DNA from: Mycobacterium adipatum
GTDB lineage: Bacteria > Actinomycetota > Actinomycetes > Mycobacteriales > Mycobacteriaceae
Assembly: GCF_001644575.1 (NCBI RefSeq)
Contig: NZ_CP015596.1
Span: 5,084,001-5,148,000, forward strand
DNA length: 64,000 bases
Direction of reading: 5' to 3'
Part shown: positions 25,794-33,829 of the stretch, piece after piece
Layout of the letters: every line of letters begins with the position of its first letter
Numbering within the stretch: the stretch's first letter is position 1
Translations under genes and position numbers: made by a program
Notes under the pieces: model-generated
Databases searched by the model: none
The model's input: the letters and a program-made list of their open reading frames with translations, nothing else
What the model was told of the DNA's origin: nothing

Positions 25794-26147
25794 TCACCAG
25801 TCGCCGATCGGCGGGCTGAAGACGAACGCGCCGTTGGACTCCAGGTTGAACGGGGCCGCCGTGGTGCCCGGCACCGCCTTGATGGTGTCCACGTGCACAC
25901 CCTCACCCTGCGCGTGCACGATGCCGGCATCCGCCGACCGGGTGTCCAGGAACCCACGCGCCTGGCCGTAATCGGCCACCCGCAGCGCGTTGTCGTCGAC
26001 CAGCAGAGCCTGCCGGCTGGTCACATAGGGTGCCGGTGCCGATTCCTCGACCTCGGCACTCGCGGTCGCACTACCCAGACCGGCCAACACCGTCGCACCC
26101 GCGAACGTACCGAACCCGAGAACGGCCAACTTCTTCGAATGGGCCAT
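25794..26147 (-). CDS. small secreted protein, porin-locus family, copy 2
   Basis: The 117-aa product (ATG 26147) is near-identical in plan to copies 1 and 3: signal peptide ending in ASA, then EVEESAPAPYVTSRQ, VADYGQARGFLDTR, HAQGEGVHVDTIKAVPG, and FVFSPPIGDW. The gene lies 25 bp downstream of porin 1, so the two are one transcript ended by the hairpin at 25738-25768. The conserved pairing with an outer-membrane porin suggests an envelope function, perhaps in porin folding, assembly or gating, but this is only inference. By eye, about 13 residues differ from copy 3. Confidence 0.78.
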   Translation of the reverse strand: MAHSKKLAVLGFGTFAGATVLAGLGSATASAEVEESAPAPYVTSRQALLVDDNALRVADYGQARGFLDTRSADAGIVHAQGEGVHVDTIKAVPGTTAAPFNLESNGAFVFSPPIGDW

Positions 26148-26172
26148 GAGATTCGCCTTCCTCACCCCGTCG

Positions 26173-26826
26173 TCAGTTCATGTTCCAGGGCTCGCCGTAG
26201 GTGGTGACACTGTCACCCTCCGAGGCGATGAGGCGGGCGTAGGGGCGCAGCAGCACGCCACCGGCAGCACCGGTCACGGTGCCGTGCGCGTTGGAGACCG
26301 CAACCGCACCACTGGCGCCGGCGACGTCAGCGGAGAAGGTCGCAACTTCCTGGATGCCCGGGCCGTTGCCGAGGTCAGCGCTGATCGAGGCGCCGGGGAA
26401 CAGCGGCGGGGTCACGATGGCGGGGATCAGGTCGAAGTCGATCCCGGCCGGCCCCAGAGTTCCGTAGTCCTGGCCGTCGAACGCGATGTTCGGGGTGGTG
26501 TAGCTGAAGTTGATACCCACACCCAGCGACCACGGGAAGCCGACCTGGTAACCCAGCTCCAGCACACCCTCGAAGTCCTCAGCGCCCGGACCCGACACGA
26601 TGTACTTCGCCTTGCCCGAGTGGAACCACTCACGCGTCAGGCGGTTGCGATCCAGCGGAAACACACCATTGAGGAAGGTGTCCCACTGCTGAATGGTCAG
26701 GGTCCGGTCCTTGCCATCCACGAGGCTCAGCTCGTTGTCCAGACCCGCGTTGGAGGTGCCCGTGCTCACGAACAGCGACGCAATGGCCGCGATCATCGCG
26801 ATCAGCACCCGACTGAATACCTTCAT
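26173..26826 (-). CDS. MspA-type porin 1
   Basis: The 217-aa precursor has a 27-residue signal peptide (ending TSNA) and a 190-aa mature porin beginning GLDNELSLVDG, clearly MspA-like (MspA mature is 184 aa). The family forms octameric outer-membrane channels for small hydrophilic nutrients. Conserved blocks include QQWDTFLNGVFPLDRN, WSLGVGINFSYTTPN and the C-terminal SVTTYGEPWNMN. In the constriction loop D90 and D93 remain, but D91 is Gly and G92 is Gln, and the loop is about six residues longer. The locus position matches mspC of M. smegmatis (from memory). It is cotranscribed with small protein copy 2 from the promoter at 26895-26923. Confidence 0.93.
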   Translation of the reverse strand: MKVFSRVLIAMIAAIASLFVSTGTSNAGLDNELSLVDGKDRTLTIQQWDTFLNGVFPLDRNRLTREWFHSGKAKYIVSGPGAEDFEGVLELGYQVGFPWSLGVGINFSYTTPNIAFDGQDYGTLGPAGIDFDLIPAIVTPPLFPGASISADLGNGPGIQEVATFSADVAGASGAVAVSNAHGTVTGAAGGVLLRPYARLIASEGDSVTTYGEPWNMN

Positions 26827-27305
26827 CTTCTCCCTTAGTGGTCCTGCACTCGATGGACTGGTCGATGCGCATTCCGCTCACCGTTGACACGAGGAAATTA
26901 GCGGCGATCCGCCGTTTCAGCAACGCGAGCGGATCCGAATTCGACACCTAGGTGAGGGCCGGGATGAAGTTAGCTGGATACGTTGCGTGCACAGTCCCGG
27001 CCGAACCCGGTCGCCGGCATCGCAGCACGTCATCAGGGATCTACCGGCACGGTGCGCCGCACCACCCGCCCACACGGATCACGGACCGGCCGCAAGCTGG
27101 AGAACAGGTCGGTTAACCATGCGGTTGCGGCGAGGCCCCTCAAACGCCGATTCGGCGCGTCACCGATGGCGCAGATCACACTCGAAAACCCGAGAATTTA
27201 CCGGCCGTTCACGCTATGTGCCCAGCGTGCCCTGCGCCGCGATCGGCGTTTGCCGTCGGCGCGTCCGCAGCGCGCTCGTCGACCACCGGACGACCGGAGA
27301 CAGCA
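26827..27305. other. 479-bp gap upstream of porin 1
   Basis: Apart from the porin 1 promoter and leader (26827-26923), I see no convincing gene, RNA or repeat here. Between 26924 and 27305 frames are short and show no family match. It may hold distant porin control sequence, since MspA-type genes are known for long upstream regions. Confidence 0.4.
26895..26923 (-). promoter_or_regulatory. porin 1 promoter
   Basis: On the minus strand, -35 TTGCTG (26923-26918), a 17-bp spacer, and -10 TAATTT (26900-26895). It is followed by CCTCGTGTCAACG, which is identical after the porin 2 promoter. The transcript leader would be about 60 nt. Confidence 0.65.
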
Positions 27306-27342
27306 AAACACCCGGCCGAGAGGAACCCCGGGCCGGGTGTTT
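27306..27342 (-). terminator. Rho-independent terminator after small secreted protein copy 3
   Basis: A 12-bp stem (27306-27317 / 27331-27342) with a 13-base loop, followed on the minus strand by a T-rich stretch. It ends the porin-2 / copy-3 transcript 23 bp after the gene stop. Confidence 0.8.
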
Positions 27343-27365
27343 GCGTCGAACTCACGAAATGTCGG

Positions 27366-27719
27366 TCACCAGTCGCCGATGGGCGGGCTGAAGACGAACG
27401 CGCCGTTGGCTTCCAGGTTGAACGGTGCCGCCTTGGTGCCCGGCACCGCCTTGACGGTGTCCACGTGCACACCCTCGCCCTGGGCGTGCACGATGCCGGC
27501 CTCGGCATTGCGCGTGTCCAGGAACCCGCGGGCCTCGCCGTAATCGGCCACCCGCAGCGCGTTGTCGTCGATCAGCAGAGCCTGCCGACTGGTCACGTAC
27601 GGGGCTGGCGCCGATTCCTCGACCTCGGCACCTGCGGTCGCACTACCCAGACCGGCCAGCAGCGTCGCACCGGCGAACGAACCGAACCCGAGAACCACAA
27701 ACTTTTTCGATAGGGCCAT
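27366..27719 (-). CDS. small secreted protein, porin-locus family, copy 3
   Basis: The 117-aa product (ATG 27719) has a signal peptide (MALSKKFVVLGFGSFAG… ending AGA) and the same mature body as copies 1 and 2: EVEESAPAPYVTSRQ, LIDDNALRVADYGEARGF, HAQGEGVHVDTVKAVPG, FVFSPPIGDW. It lies 100 bp after porin 2 and is probably on the same transcript. Conserved negative patches (EVEES, DD) and a fixed C-terminal Trp suggest a binding surface. Three intact copies argue against random drift. Function unknown. Confidence 0.78.
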   Translation of the reverse strand: MALSKKFVVLGFGSFAGATLLAGLGSATAGAEVEESAPAPYVTSRQALLIDDNALRVADYGEARGFLDTRNAEAGIVHAQGEGVHVDTVKAVPGTKAAPFNLEANGAFVFSPPIGDW

Positions 27720-27819
27720 GAACCCTTTCCTTCCCTGCTTTTTAGGGCCCTGTCGCCGCCATGCGGCCCGCCTGTCGGAGCACGGACCACACGGCGACGT
27801 CGGGGTCAGGAGTGAACCG

Positions 27820-28473
27820 TCAGTTCATGTTCCAGGGCTCGCCGTAGGTGGTGACGCTGTCACCCTCTGCGGCGATGAGGCGGGCGTAGGGGCGCAGCAG
27901 CACGCCACCGGCAGCACCGGTCACGGTGCCGTGCGCGTTGGAGACCGCAACCGCGCCGCTCTCGCCGGCGACGTCAGCGGAGAAGGTCGCAACTTCCTGG
28001 ATGCCCGGGCCGTTGCCGAGGTCAGCGCTGATCGAGGCGCCGGGGAACAGCGGCGGGGTCACGATGGCGGGGATCAGGTCGAAGTCAACGCCGCCGGGGC
28101 CCACGTAGCCGTAGTCCTGGCCGTCGAACGCGATGTTCGGGGTGGTGTAGCTGAAGTTGATACCCACACCCAGCGACCACGGGAAGCCGACCTGGTAACC
28201 CAGCTCCAGCACACCCTCGAAGTCCTCAGCGCCCGGACCCGACACGATGTACTTCGCCTTGCCCGAGTGGAACCACTCACGCGTCAGGCGGTTGCGATCC
28301 AGCGGAAACACACCATTGAGGAAAGTGTCCCACTGCTGAATGGTCAGGGTCCGGTCCTTGCCATCCACGAGGCTCAGCTCGTTGTCCAGACCCGCGTTGG
28401 AGGTGCCCGTGCTCACGAACAGCGACGCAATGGCCGCGATCATCGCGATCAGCACCCGACTGATTGTCTTCAT
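27820..28473 (-). CDS. MspA-type porin 2
   Basis: The 217-aa precursor is almost the same as porin 1. By eye the differences are in the signal peptide (KTI for KVF), the constriction loop (GYVGPGGVDF for GTLGPAGIDF), and two single residues (GESG for GASG; IAAEG for IASEG). It retains D90/D93 with G91/Q92. The changes cluster in the channel loop, which hints at tuned selectivity. The ATG follows AGGGAGAAC (28474-28482). The transcript likely starts near 28620 and continues through copy 3 of the small protein. Confidence 0.93.
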   Translation of the reverse strand: MKTISRVLIAMIAAIASLFVSTGTSNAGLDNELSLVDGKDRTLTIQQWDTFLNGVFPLDRNRLTREWFHSGKAKYIVSGPGAEDFEGVLELGYQVGFPWSLGVGINFSYTTPNIAFDGQDYGYVGPGGVDFDLIPAIVTPPLFPGASISADLGNGPGIQEVATFSADVAGESGAVAVSNAHGTVTGAAGGVLLRPYARLIAAEGDSVTTYGEPWNMN

Positions 28474-28631
28474 GTTCTCCCTAAGCTGCCGACGGTTGGT
28501 GTGCTGTCAACCGTGTTTGTCGATGCGGATCCCGGCCCTAACCGAGACTTCACACCTTGCAAGACCTCCATGTGATGCGAATTAGAAACTCCACATGTTG
28601 CTCTTACGATTTGCTCATCGTTGACACGAGG

Positions 28632-28660
28632 AACATAACGGTGCTCCATCAACCCGGCAA
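28632..28660 (-). promoter_or_regulatory. porin 2 promoter
   Basis: On the minus strand, -35 TTGCCG (28660-28655), a 17-bp spacer, and -10 TATGTT (28637-28632). The following CCTCGTGTCAACG is identical to porin 1. The leader to the ATG is about 150 nt. Confidence 0.65.
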
Positions 28661-28801
28661 CGCGTAGGTCCCATCGCCAGAACCCGCCCATCACGGGCCC
28701 CCAGGTTTGCTGGGATGGCCATACAGCAGTATTCGCGGTGTCGTGACCAGCGCACCGACGGGGCACGCCGCGGTTTGCCTCACAGGTCGGACAAAAAGCA
28801 G

Positions 28802-28836
28802 TGATCGGCTGGAATCGGGACGATTCCAGCCGATCA
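28802..28836 (-). terminator. Rho-independent terminator of the 52-aa gene
   Basis: Perfect 16-bp stem (28802-28817 / 28821-28836) with a 3-base loop. On the minus strand it is followed by a TTTTT run (28794-28798). It begins 15 bp after the stop of the small gene. Confidence 0.85.
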
Positions 28837-28851
28837 GGGGGAAATTACTGG

Positions 28852-29010
28852 TCAGCCGTGGTGCGGCGGGACGTTGTCCCGGAGCCACCTTTCCCGGTCG
28901 TAACCCTCATCCGGGGCGTTGCCCTCGCGCTCGTCCTTGGTGGTACGCGGCATTTCCTCGCCGAAGATCGCGTTAACTGCATCCTTCGACGGCCGTGTCG
29001 CCCCGGTCAC
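28852..29010 (-). CDS. small hypothetical protein (52 aa)
   Basis: A 52-codon frame starts at GTG 29010, behind AGAGG, and stops at 28852-28854. The product is soluble, acidic and charged, with SKDAVNAIFGEE, TTKDEREG, and the C-terminus RERWLRDNVPPHHG. It has no signal peptide or cysteine. I believe similar short proteins occur beside moaB2 in other mycobacteria, but cannot name a family. Support for a real gene is the ribosome site, the strong terminator just after it, and a Crp-type palindrome 15 bp upstream. Confidence 0.6.
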   Translation of the reverse strand: MTGATRPSKDAVNAIFGEEMPRTTKDEREGNAPDEGYDRERWLRDNVPPHHG

Positions 29011-29024
29011 GAGGCGGTACCTCT

Positions 29025-29040
29025 TGTGACCAACGTCACA
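29025..29040. promoter_or_regulatory. Crp/GlxR-type cAMP-receptor site
   Basis: TGTGACCAACGTCACA matches TGTGA-N6-TCACA exactly, with TGTGAC/GTCACA arms. It lies 15 bp upstream of the 52-aa gene, next to the ribosome site, so bound Crp would more likely repress than activate. Confidence 0.7.
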
Positions 29041-29140
29041 TTCAGGGTGGGATGACCGTTCATCTGCTTGTAACCTGTCGCGCTTGAAAAGGGTGCGTGG
29101 ACCTGCATGATTGCCGCCTGCATACCCATTCTCGGCAGCC

Positions 29141-29635
29141 TCAGATGTCGAGGCTCGACAGCTGCCCGATGACCTGAACGGCCAATGGGTTCAATGTGGC
29201 CATGCCGTCGCGGACCGCGGCGCGTGACCCGGCGATGTTCACCACCAGGGTGCTGCCGGAGATGCCGGCCAGCCCGCGCGATACGCCCGCATCCACGATG
29301 CCCGCGGACAGCCCGGAGGCGCGCAGCGCCTCGGAGATGCCCAGCAGCTCGCGGTCGAGCAGGTCGACGGTCGCTTCCGGGGTCACATCGCGAGGGCTCA
29401 CGCCGGTGCCGCCGACCGAGATCACCAGATCGACACCACCGATGACCGCGGTGTTGAGTGCATTACGGATCTCCACCTCGTCGGCGGACACCACCACCAC
29501 CCCGTCCACCAGGAAACCGCTCTCACCGAGCAACTCGGTGACCAACGGTCCGCTGTGATCCTCTTCGCCGTGTGCCGTCCGGTCGTCGACGACGACGACG
29601 AGCGCCCGCCCGACCAATTCCCCAGGTTGTTCCAT
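29141..29635 (-). CDS. moaB2: molybdopterin-binding MoaB/Mog-family protein
   Basis: The 164-aa MoCF-domain protein (ATG 29635) has the family core SVGGTGVSPRDVTPEAT and the C-terminal GSTLVVNIAGSRAAVRDGM. MoaB/Mog proteins bind molybdopterin and adenylylate it before molybdenum insertion. It corresponds to Rv0984, which in M. tuberculosis sits directly after pepD. The 62-bp gap from pepD allows cotranscription with the mprAB-pepD set. Confidence 0.9.
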   Translation of the reverse strand: MEQPGELVGRALVVVVDDRTAHGEEDHSGPLVTELLGESGFLVDGVVVVSADEVEIRNALNTAVIGGVDLVISVGGTGVSPRDVTPEATVDLLDRELLGISEALRASGLSAGIVDAGVSRGLAGISGSTLVVNIAGSRAAVRDGMATLNPLAVQVIGQLSSLDI

Positions 29636-29697
29636 GCCTGTCACCGTATATCCGGCCGACGACAGTGACCCAGGCAAGGTCGCCTCCACTCCCCGGG

Positions 29698-30990
29698 TCA
29701 CTGCTGCGCCTTTCCGAGCGTCACGTCCAGGGTCTCGGGTCCGCCGGACCCTTGGTAGGTCAAGGTCACCTTGGTGCCCGGCGCCTTCGAGCGCACCGCC
29801 GCCACGAGAGCGTCGGCGCTGTTGATTACGCGTCCGTCCACCTTGGTCACCACCACACCGCTGGGCAGTCCGGCCGCCGCCGCCGCGCCACCCTCGGTGA
29901 CCTCGACGATCTTCGCGCCGTCCACCGATGCGTCGTTGCCCACCTGCACCCCGAGCGAGGCGTGCGATGCGGTGCCGTTCTGCACCAGTTCGTCGGCGAT
30001 CCGTTTGGCCTGGTCCACCGGGATGGCGAACCCGAGGCCGATCGAACCGCTCTGGGATTCCGCGGAAGCACCGCCCAGGGTGGCGATCGCGGAGTTCACG
30101 CCGACCAACTCACCGTTCATATTGACCAGCGCGCCACCGGAGTTGCCTGGGTTGATCGCGGCGTCGGTCTGGATGGCATCCAGCACGGTGTTCTGGTCGC
30201 GGCTGTTCCCGCCGGCGGCCACCGGACGGTTCAGTGCACTGACGATGCCGACGGTCACGGTGCCCTCCAGGCCCAGCGGGGAGCCGATCGCGACGACGTC
30301 CTGGCCGACCCGCAAGTCCCCGGAAGATCCGAGGGCGATCGGTGTCAGACCCGACACCCCCTCGGCACGGACCACCGCGATATCGCTGCTGGGATCGGTT
30401 CCGACCACCGTGAACGGCGCGGTCCGGCCGTCGGCGAAGGTGACCTTGGTCTGCGGACGCCCGCCGGGCGCACCCTCGGTGGCGACGACGTGGTTGTTGG
30501 TGAGGATCAGACCGTCGGTGGACAGGATGATGCCCGATCCCTCTTCGGAGGCCCGGCCGAGATTCGTCTCGAGCTTGACGACGCTGGGCACAACCTTGGC
30601 CGCGACCTGTTCCACGGAACCCACCGGCAGGCTGGCCGCCGGAACACCGGGTGTGGCGCCGCCGGCGCTGGAGAAGCTGGTGGACGGCCGGTCGGGCTGA
30701 GCCAGCACAGCCACCCCGCCACCGATACCCGCGGAGACGACTGCGATCGCGGCGGCACCGGCCACCAAAGCGCCTGCGCGCGAACGTTTCTGGGGCCGAA
30801 CCTGAGTGGCTCCGGTGGGGCGGTACGGATCGTACTGCGGCCGCGGCTGCTGGCCCTGCTGGGCGTAGCGCCAGTCATAGGGTTGCTGGTAGCCCTGTTG
30901 ATACGTGCTGCGCTGGGTGGAATAGCTGGTGGGATTGCTCTCATAGCCGGGCTGGGCCGGAGGCGGCGTGTACCTCGGGTCGTTCGTCAT
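29698..30990 (-). CDS. pepD: HtrA-like membrane serine protease PepD
   Basis: The 430-aa protein has a cytosolic Pro/Gln/Tyr-rich N-terminus (about 1-95), one membrane helix (about 102-122), a trypsin-fold protease domain, and a C-terminal PDZ domain. The catalytic triad is visible as His in LTNNHVVATEG, Asp in PSSDIAVVRAEG, and Ser in NPGNSGGALV. PepD handles misfolded envelope proteins and is part of the MprAB-SigE stress circuit in M. tuberculosis (Rv0983). Upstream of the gene a direct repeat of GAGAAT (31070-31088) might be an MprA-type box. Start ATG 30990. Confidence 0.93.
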   Translation of the reverse strand: MTNDPRYTPPPAQPGYESNPTSYSTQRSTYQQGYQQPYDWRYAQQGQQPRPQYDPYRPTGATQVRPQKRSRAGALVAGAAAIAVVSAGIGGGVAVLAQPDRPSTSFSSAGGATPGVPAASLPVGSVEQVAAKVVPSVVKLETNLGRASEEGSGIILSTDGLILTNNHVVATEGAPGGRPQTKVTFADGRTAPFTVVGTDPSSDIAVVRAEGVSGLTPIALGSSGDLRVGQDVVAIGSPLGLEGTVTVGIVSALNRPVAAGGNSRDQNTVLDAIQTDAAINPGNSGGALVNMNGELVGVNSAIATLGGASAESQSGSIGLGFAIPVDQAKRIADELVQNGTASHASLGVQVGNDASVDGAKIVEVTEGGAAAAAGLPSGVVVTKVDGRVINSADALVAAVRSKAPGTKVTLTYQGSGGPETLDVTLGKAQQ

Positions 30991-31147
30991 ATCGCTCGGC
31001 GCTCTTTCTTTTCAGCGGTTCAGTTATCTGTTCAACGCATCGGACAGCCATACAGTGCCGCGTCGGGCTGAGAATCCACTTAGAGAATGGCGCACAGGGG
31101 CCCAATCAGTTTCTGAAGATTCCCCACATCACCCCCCCGGGCGAACC

Positions 31148-32677
31148 TTATCTATTGTCGGCGCCCGAGGACGTCGCGTCCATCGATGTGTCCCCGCGTG
31201 TCGGCAGCGTGCCGGTGGCCACCTGGAACGGAGCGGTCGCGGTGGCGCTCTCCGCCAGCACCCGCCGGCCCGGCAGCACGATGCGCACCGAGGTGCCCGA
31301 CGGCTCCCCTCCGGGCACGGTGTCCTCAACGTGAAGCGTGCCACCGTGTTTGAGCACCACCTGCTTGACGATCGCCAGCCCGAGACCGGAACCGGGCATC
31401 GCGCGCGCCGATGTCGAGCGGTAGAACCGTTCGAACACGAGCTCGCGTTCCTGCGGCGGGATACCCGGACCCATATCGGCGATCATGAGCTCCGCATGCA
31501 GCGCATCCCGTTGCCACAACCGCACCAGCACCGTGGCATCGGGCGGGCTCCACTTCGCGGCGTTGTCGAGCACGTTGAGCACCGCTCGGGACAGCCCCGC
31601 GAGATCACCGTCGACCTGCCAGTCGATCATGTCCACGTCGAACTCGATATCGTTGCGGCGGCGGCGAACTCGCTCCAGGGCGCGATCCACGACATCGGAC
31701 AGGTCGACCTTCTCCCGGATCACCACCCCGGCTTCATCTCGGGTGAGATCCACCAGATCGCCCACCAGGGTGGACAATTCCTCGATCTGGGCGATCACGT
31801 CGGCCTGCAATTCGGCCATCTCCCCCTCCGGCAACGGCGGGGCCCCCGGGGCCTGGGCGGCCATCAGCAGCTCGACATTGGTGCGCAGGGAGGTCAGCGG
31901 GGTACGCAGTTCGTGCCCGGCGTCGGTCACCAGCCGGGACTGACGCTCGCGGGATTCGGCCAGCGCCCGCAACATCATGTTGAAGGCATCGGTGAGGCGG
32001 GCCAACTCGTCGGTGCCGACGACCGGGATGGGCCGCAGATCGTCGGTGCGGGCGACCCGCTCGGCGGCCTGGGTCAGTCGCGCCACCGGGCGCAGACCGG
32101 CGCGGGCGACCATGCCGCCGGATATCGCGGCCACCGCCATGCCGGAGGCGCCGACGATCGCCAGCACCGTGCCCAGCCGGTTCAGCAGCGCCAGGGTGGG
32201 CGCCAGACTCTTGGAGATCAGCAGGGAATTGCCGTCGGCCAGGTGCACCGCCAGTACCCGCTGGTTGTTCACGGTGCGCAGCGACATCAGCAGCTCACCC
32301 TGCACGACGGCCTTTTCCGGCGCACCGAGCGGCAGCGTCTGGCCCTGCTGATTCGCGGTGTAGATATAGCGTCCCGGGCTGACCAGCATGGCGTTGACGT
32401 CGGAGTAGGCGGTGCCCTCGATGGCCTTGCCGGGGTCCGCGGCCAGCGACCCGCTCTCGATGAGCAGTTGTGCGCGGCTGTGCAGCTGGGTGTCGATGTC
32501 GTCGTAGACGGAACGGGACACGACGGCATACACGGCGACGGCCATCAGCACCACGACCATCGCGACCATCGACATCGCCAGCAACATCACCCGCCAGCGC
32601 AGCGAGACCGCGCTGACGTTTCTGGTGTACCGGCGCTGGCTGTCGGATCGGAACACCGGCTTCTTGAACAGCCGCAT
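31148..32677 (-). CDS. mprB: sensor histidine kinase MprB
   Basis: The 509-aa kinase has an N-terminal membrane helix (about 28-48), an extracytoplasmic sensor domain (about 50-165), a second helix, HAMP, the phospho-acceptor His in DAGHELRTPLTSLRTN, and the ATPase boxes NAAKWSPP, DMGPGIPP and GSGLGLAIVKQVV. It phosphorylates MprA in response to envelope stress and interacts with DnaK in M. tuberculosis. The start overlaps the mprA stop by one base, so the pair is translationally coupled. PepD follows downstream. Confidence 0.94.
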   Translation of the reverse strand: MRLFKKPVFRSDSQRRYTRNVSAVSLRWRVMLLAMSMVAMVVVLMAVAVYAVVSRSVYDDIDTQLHSRAQLLIESGSLAADPGKAIEGTAYSDVNAMLVSPGRYIYTANQQGQTLPLGAPEKAVVQGELLMSLRTVNNQRVLAVHLADGNSLLISKSLAPTLALLNRLGTVLAIVGASGMAVAAISGGMVARAGLRPVARLTQAAERVARTDDLRPIPVVGTDELARLTDAFNMMLRALAESRERQSRLVTDAGHELRTPLTSLRTNVELLMAAQAPGAPPLPEGEMAELQADVIAQIEELSTLVGDLVDLTRDEAGVVIREKVDLSDVVDRALERVRRRRNDIEFDVDMIDWQVDGDLAGLSRAVLNVLDNAAKWSPPDATVLVRLWQRDALHAELMIADMGPGIPPQERELVFERFYRSTSARAMPGSGLGLAIVKQVVLKHGGTLHVEDTVPGGEPSGTSVRIVLPGRRVLAESATATAPFQVATGTLPTRGDTSMDATSSGADNR

Positions 32678-33372
32678 CAGGGCGGGGTTTCCCGCAGCAC
32701 ATAACCCACCCCGCGCACGGTGTGGATGAGCCGCGGTTCACCCTCGGCCTCCGTCTTACGACGCAGGTAACCGACGTACACCTCCAGCGCATTTCCCGAG
32801 GTCGGGAAGTCGAATCCCCAGACTTCCTCCAGGATGCGGCTGCGGGTCAGGACCCGCCGGGGGTTGGCGATCAGCATTTCCAGCAGCGAGAACTCGGTGC
32901 GGGTCAGGCTGATCTGCCGTTCGCCGCGGGACACCTCACGGGTCACCGGGTCCAGGCTCAGATCGGAGAAGGTCAGCGCCCGGGAATCGGCGTTCTCCTC
33001 CGGCAGGGCGCGGCGGCGCAGCAGGGCGCGCATCCGGGCCAGCAGTTCCTCCAAGGCGAAGGGTTTGGGCAGGTAGTCATCGGCTCCCGCATCCAGCCCG
33101 GCCACCCGCTCGGAGACCGAATCCCGCGCGGTGAGCACCAGGATCGGCAGATCATCACCGGTACTGCGGAGATGCCGACACACTTCGAGGCCGTCCAGCC
33201 TCGGCATCATCACGTCCAGGACAAGGGCGTCCGGTCGATCACTGGAGATCGCCTCGAGGGCCTCGACACCATCTTGGGCGAGCTCGACGGAGTATCCATT
33301 GAACGAAAGCGACCGGCGCAGAGATTCGCGCACCGCGCGATCGTCATCAACGACAAGAATGCGCACAGCCAC
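32677..33372 (-). CDS. mprA: response regulator MprA
   Basis: The 231-aa OmpR/PhoB-family regulator has a receiver domain (phospho-acceptor Asp in [16 protein letters not shown], Lys in [12 protein letters not shown]) and a winged-helix C-terminus ([25 protein letters not shown]). It controls its own operon, pepD, sigB and sigE in M. tuberculosis under envelope stress. The start is GTG 33372, after AGAGGG (33386-33381). A direct repeat that fits an MprA box lies 17 bp upstream. Confidence 0.94.
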   Translation of the reverse strand: MAVRILVVDDDRAVRESLRRSLSFNGYSVELAQDGVEALEAISSDRPDALVLDVMMPRLDGLEVCRHLRSTGDDLPILVLTARDSVSERVAGLDAGADDYLPKPFALEELLARMRALLRRRALPEENADSRALTFSDLSLDPVTREVSRGERQISLTRTEFSLLEMLIANPRRVLTRSRILEEVWGFDFPTSGNALEVYVGYLRRKTEAEGEPRLIHTVRGVGYVLRETPP

Positions 33373-33388
33373 AGTGTCATCCCTCTGT

Positions 33389-33407
33389 CTGAGAGCGACC
33401 TGAGAGG
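33389..33407 (-). promoter_or_regulatory. MprA-box-like direct repeat
   Basis: CTGAGAGC (33389-33396) and CTGAGAGG (33400-33407), 11 bp apart centre to centre, match the known plan of MprA boxes (two 8-bp direct repeats) and lie directly upstream of mprA, which is autoregulated in M. tuberculosis. Confidence 0.5.
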
Positions 33408-33423
33408 CGCGCCGCTGGAGCGG

Positions 33424-33597
33424 TTACTTGCGGTCGAGGTCGACCAGGCCGAGGCGAGCGGCCTTGAGCAGGCGACGCGGCACCTTGCGCTGCTGGCCGC
33501 CCACGGCGACGTTGACCAGGCCGACGGCCTCGGTCTTCCACTGCGACCGGCGGCTACGGGTGTTCGAGCGCGACATCCGGCGCTTGGGCACAGCCAT
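33424..33597 (-). CDS. rpmF: 50S ribosomal protein bL32
   Basis: The 57-aa protein (ATG 33597, AGGAGA at 33603-33608) begins [20 protein letters not shown] and ends [17 protein letters not shown], diagnostic for L32. It has no cysteines, so it is the zinc-free form used when zinc is short in some bacteria; whether a zinc-binding paralogue exists elsewhere cannot be seen here. It lies upstream of mprA on the same strand. Confidence 0.95.
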   Translation of the reverse strand: MAVPKRRMSRSNTRSRRSQWKTEAVGLVNVAVGGQQRKVPRRLLKAARLGLVDLDRK

Positions 33598-33782
33598 GTT
33601 GGAGATCTCCTCTTGCGGGGTTTCCGCCGCGCAGCGAACAGCGACGGCACTTTGCACCACAGGATAGCCCGCACCGACGGATGCCTCCAAACCGCGAAGG
33701 AACGTGCGCGGTTTCCCTCTGCCGACGTTGCCGCTGCGCGAGACTGGTGACGGCGAACGGATCGGGGCCTACCCCTTGACGC

Positions 33783-33820
33783 GGTACCGTCGGTACCGAC
33801 TAACCTACCTACCGGTTGGT
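33783..33820. promoter_or_regulatory. operator-like palindromes before the AtuA operon
   Basis: GGTACCGTCGGTACC (33783-33797) and ACCTACCGGTTGGT (33807-33820) are two inverted repeats. They end 10 bp before the atuA-like start codon. A 15-bp relative of the first, AGTACCATCGGTACC, abuts the esterase start at 46399-46413. Confidence 0.5.
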
Positions 33821-33829
33821 GGAAACGCG

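Larger units (their letters stand above)
25738..26923 (-). repeat. tandem module A: promoter, porin 1, small protein copy 2, terminator
   Basis: This unit has the same order as module B at 27306-28660: shared promoter, porin, small secreted protein, hairpin. The two porin proteins differ at about eight of 217 residues by eye, which points to recent duplication or gene conversion. Confidence 0.8.
27306..28660 (-). repeat. tandem module B: promoter, porin 2, small protein copy 3, terminator
   Basis: Second copy of the unit at 25738-26923. The gap between porin and small gene is longer (100 bp versus 25 bp) and the leader is longer (about 150 nt), so the copies have begun to diverge in untranslated regions. 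Confidence 0.8.
28474..28851. other. 378-bp gap between porin 2 and the 52-aa gene
   Basis: It holds the porin 2 leader, the porin 2 promoter (28632-28660) and, at its right end, a terminator for the 52-aa gene (28802-28836). Between 28661 and 28801 I see no gene. Confidence 0.5.
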
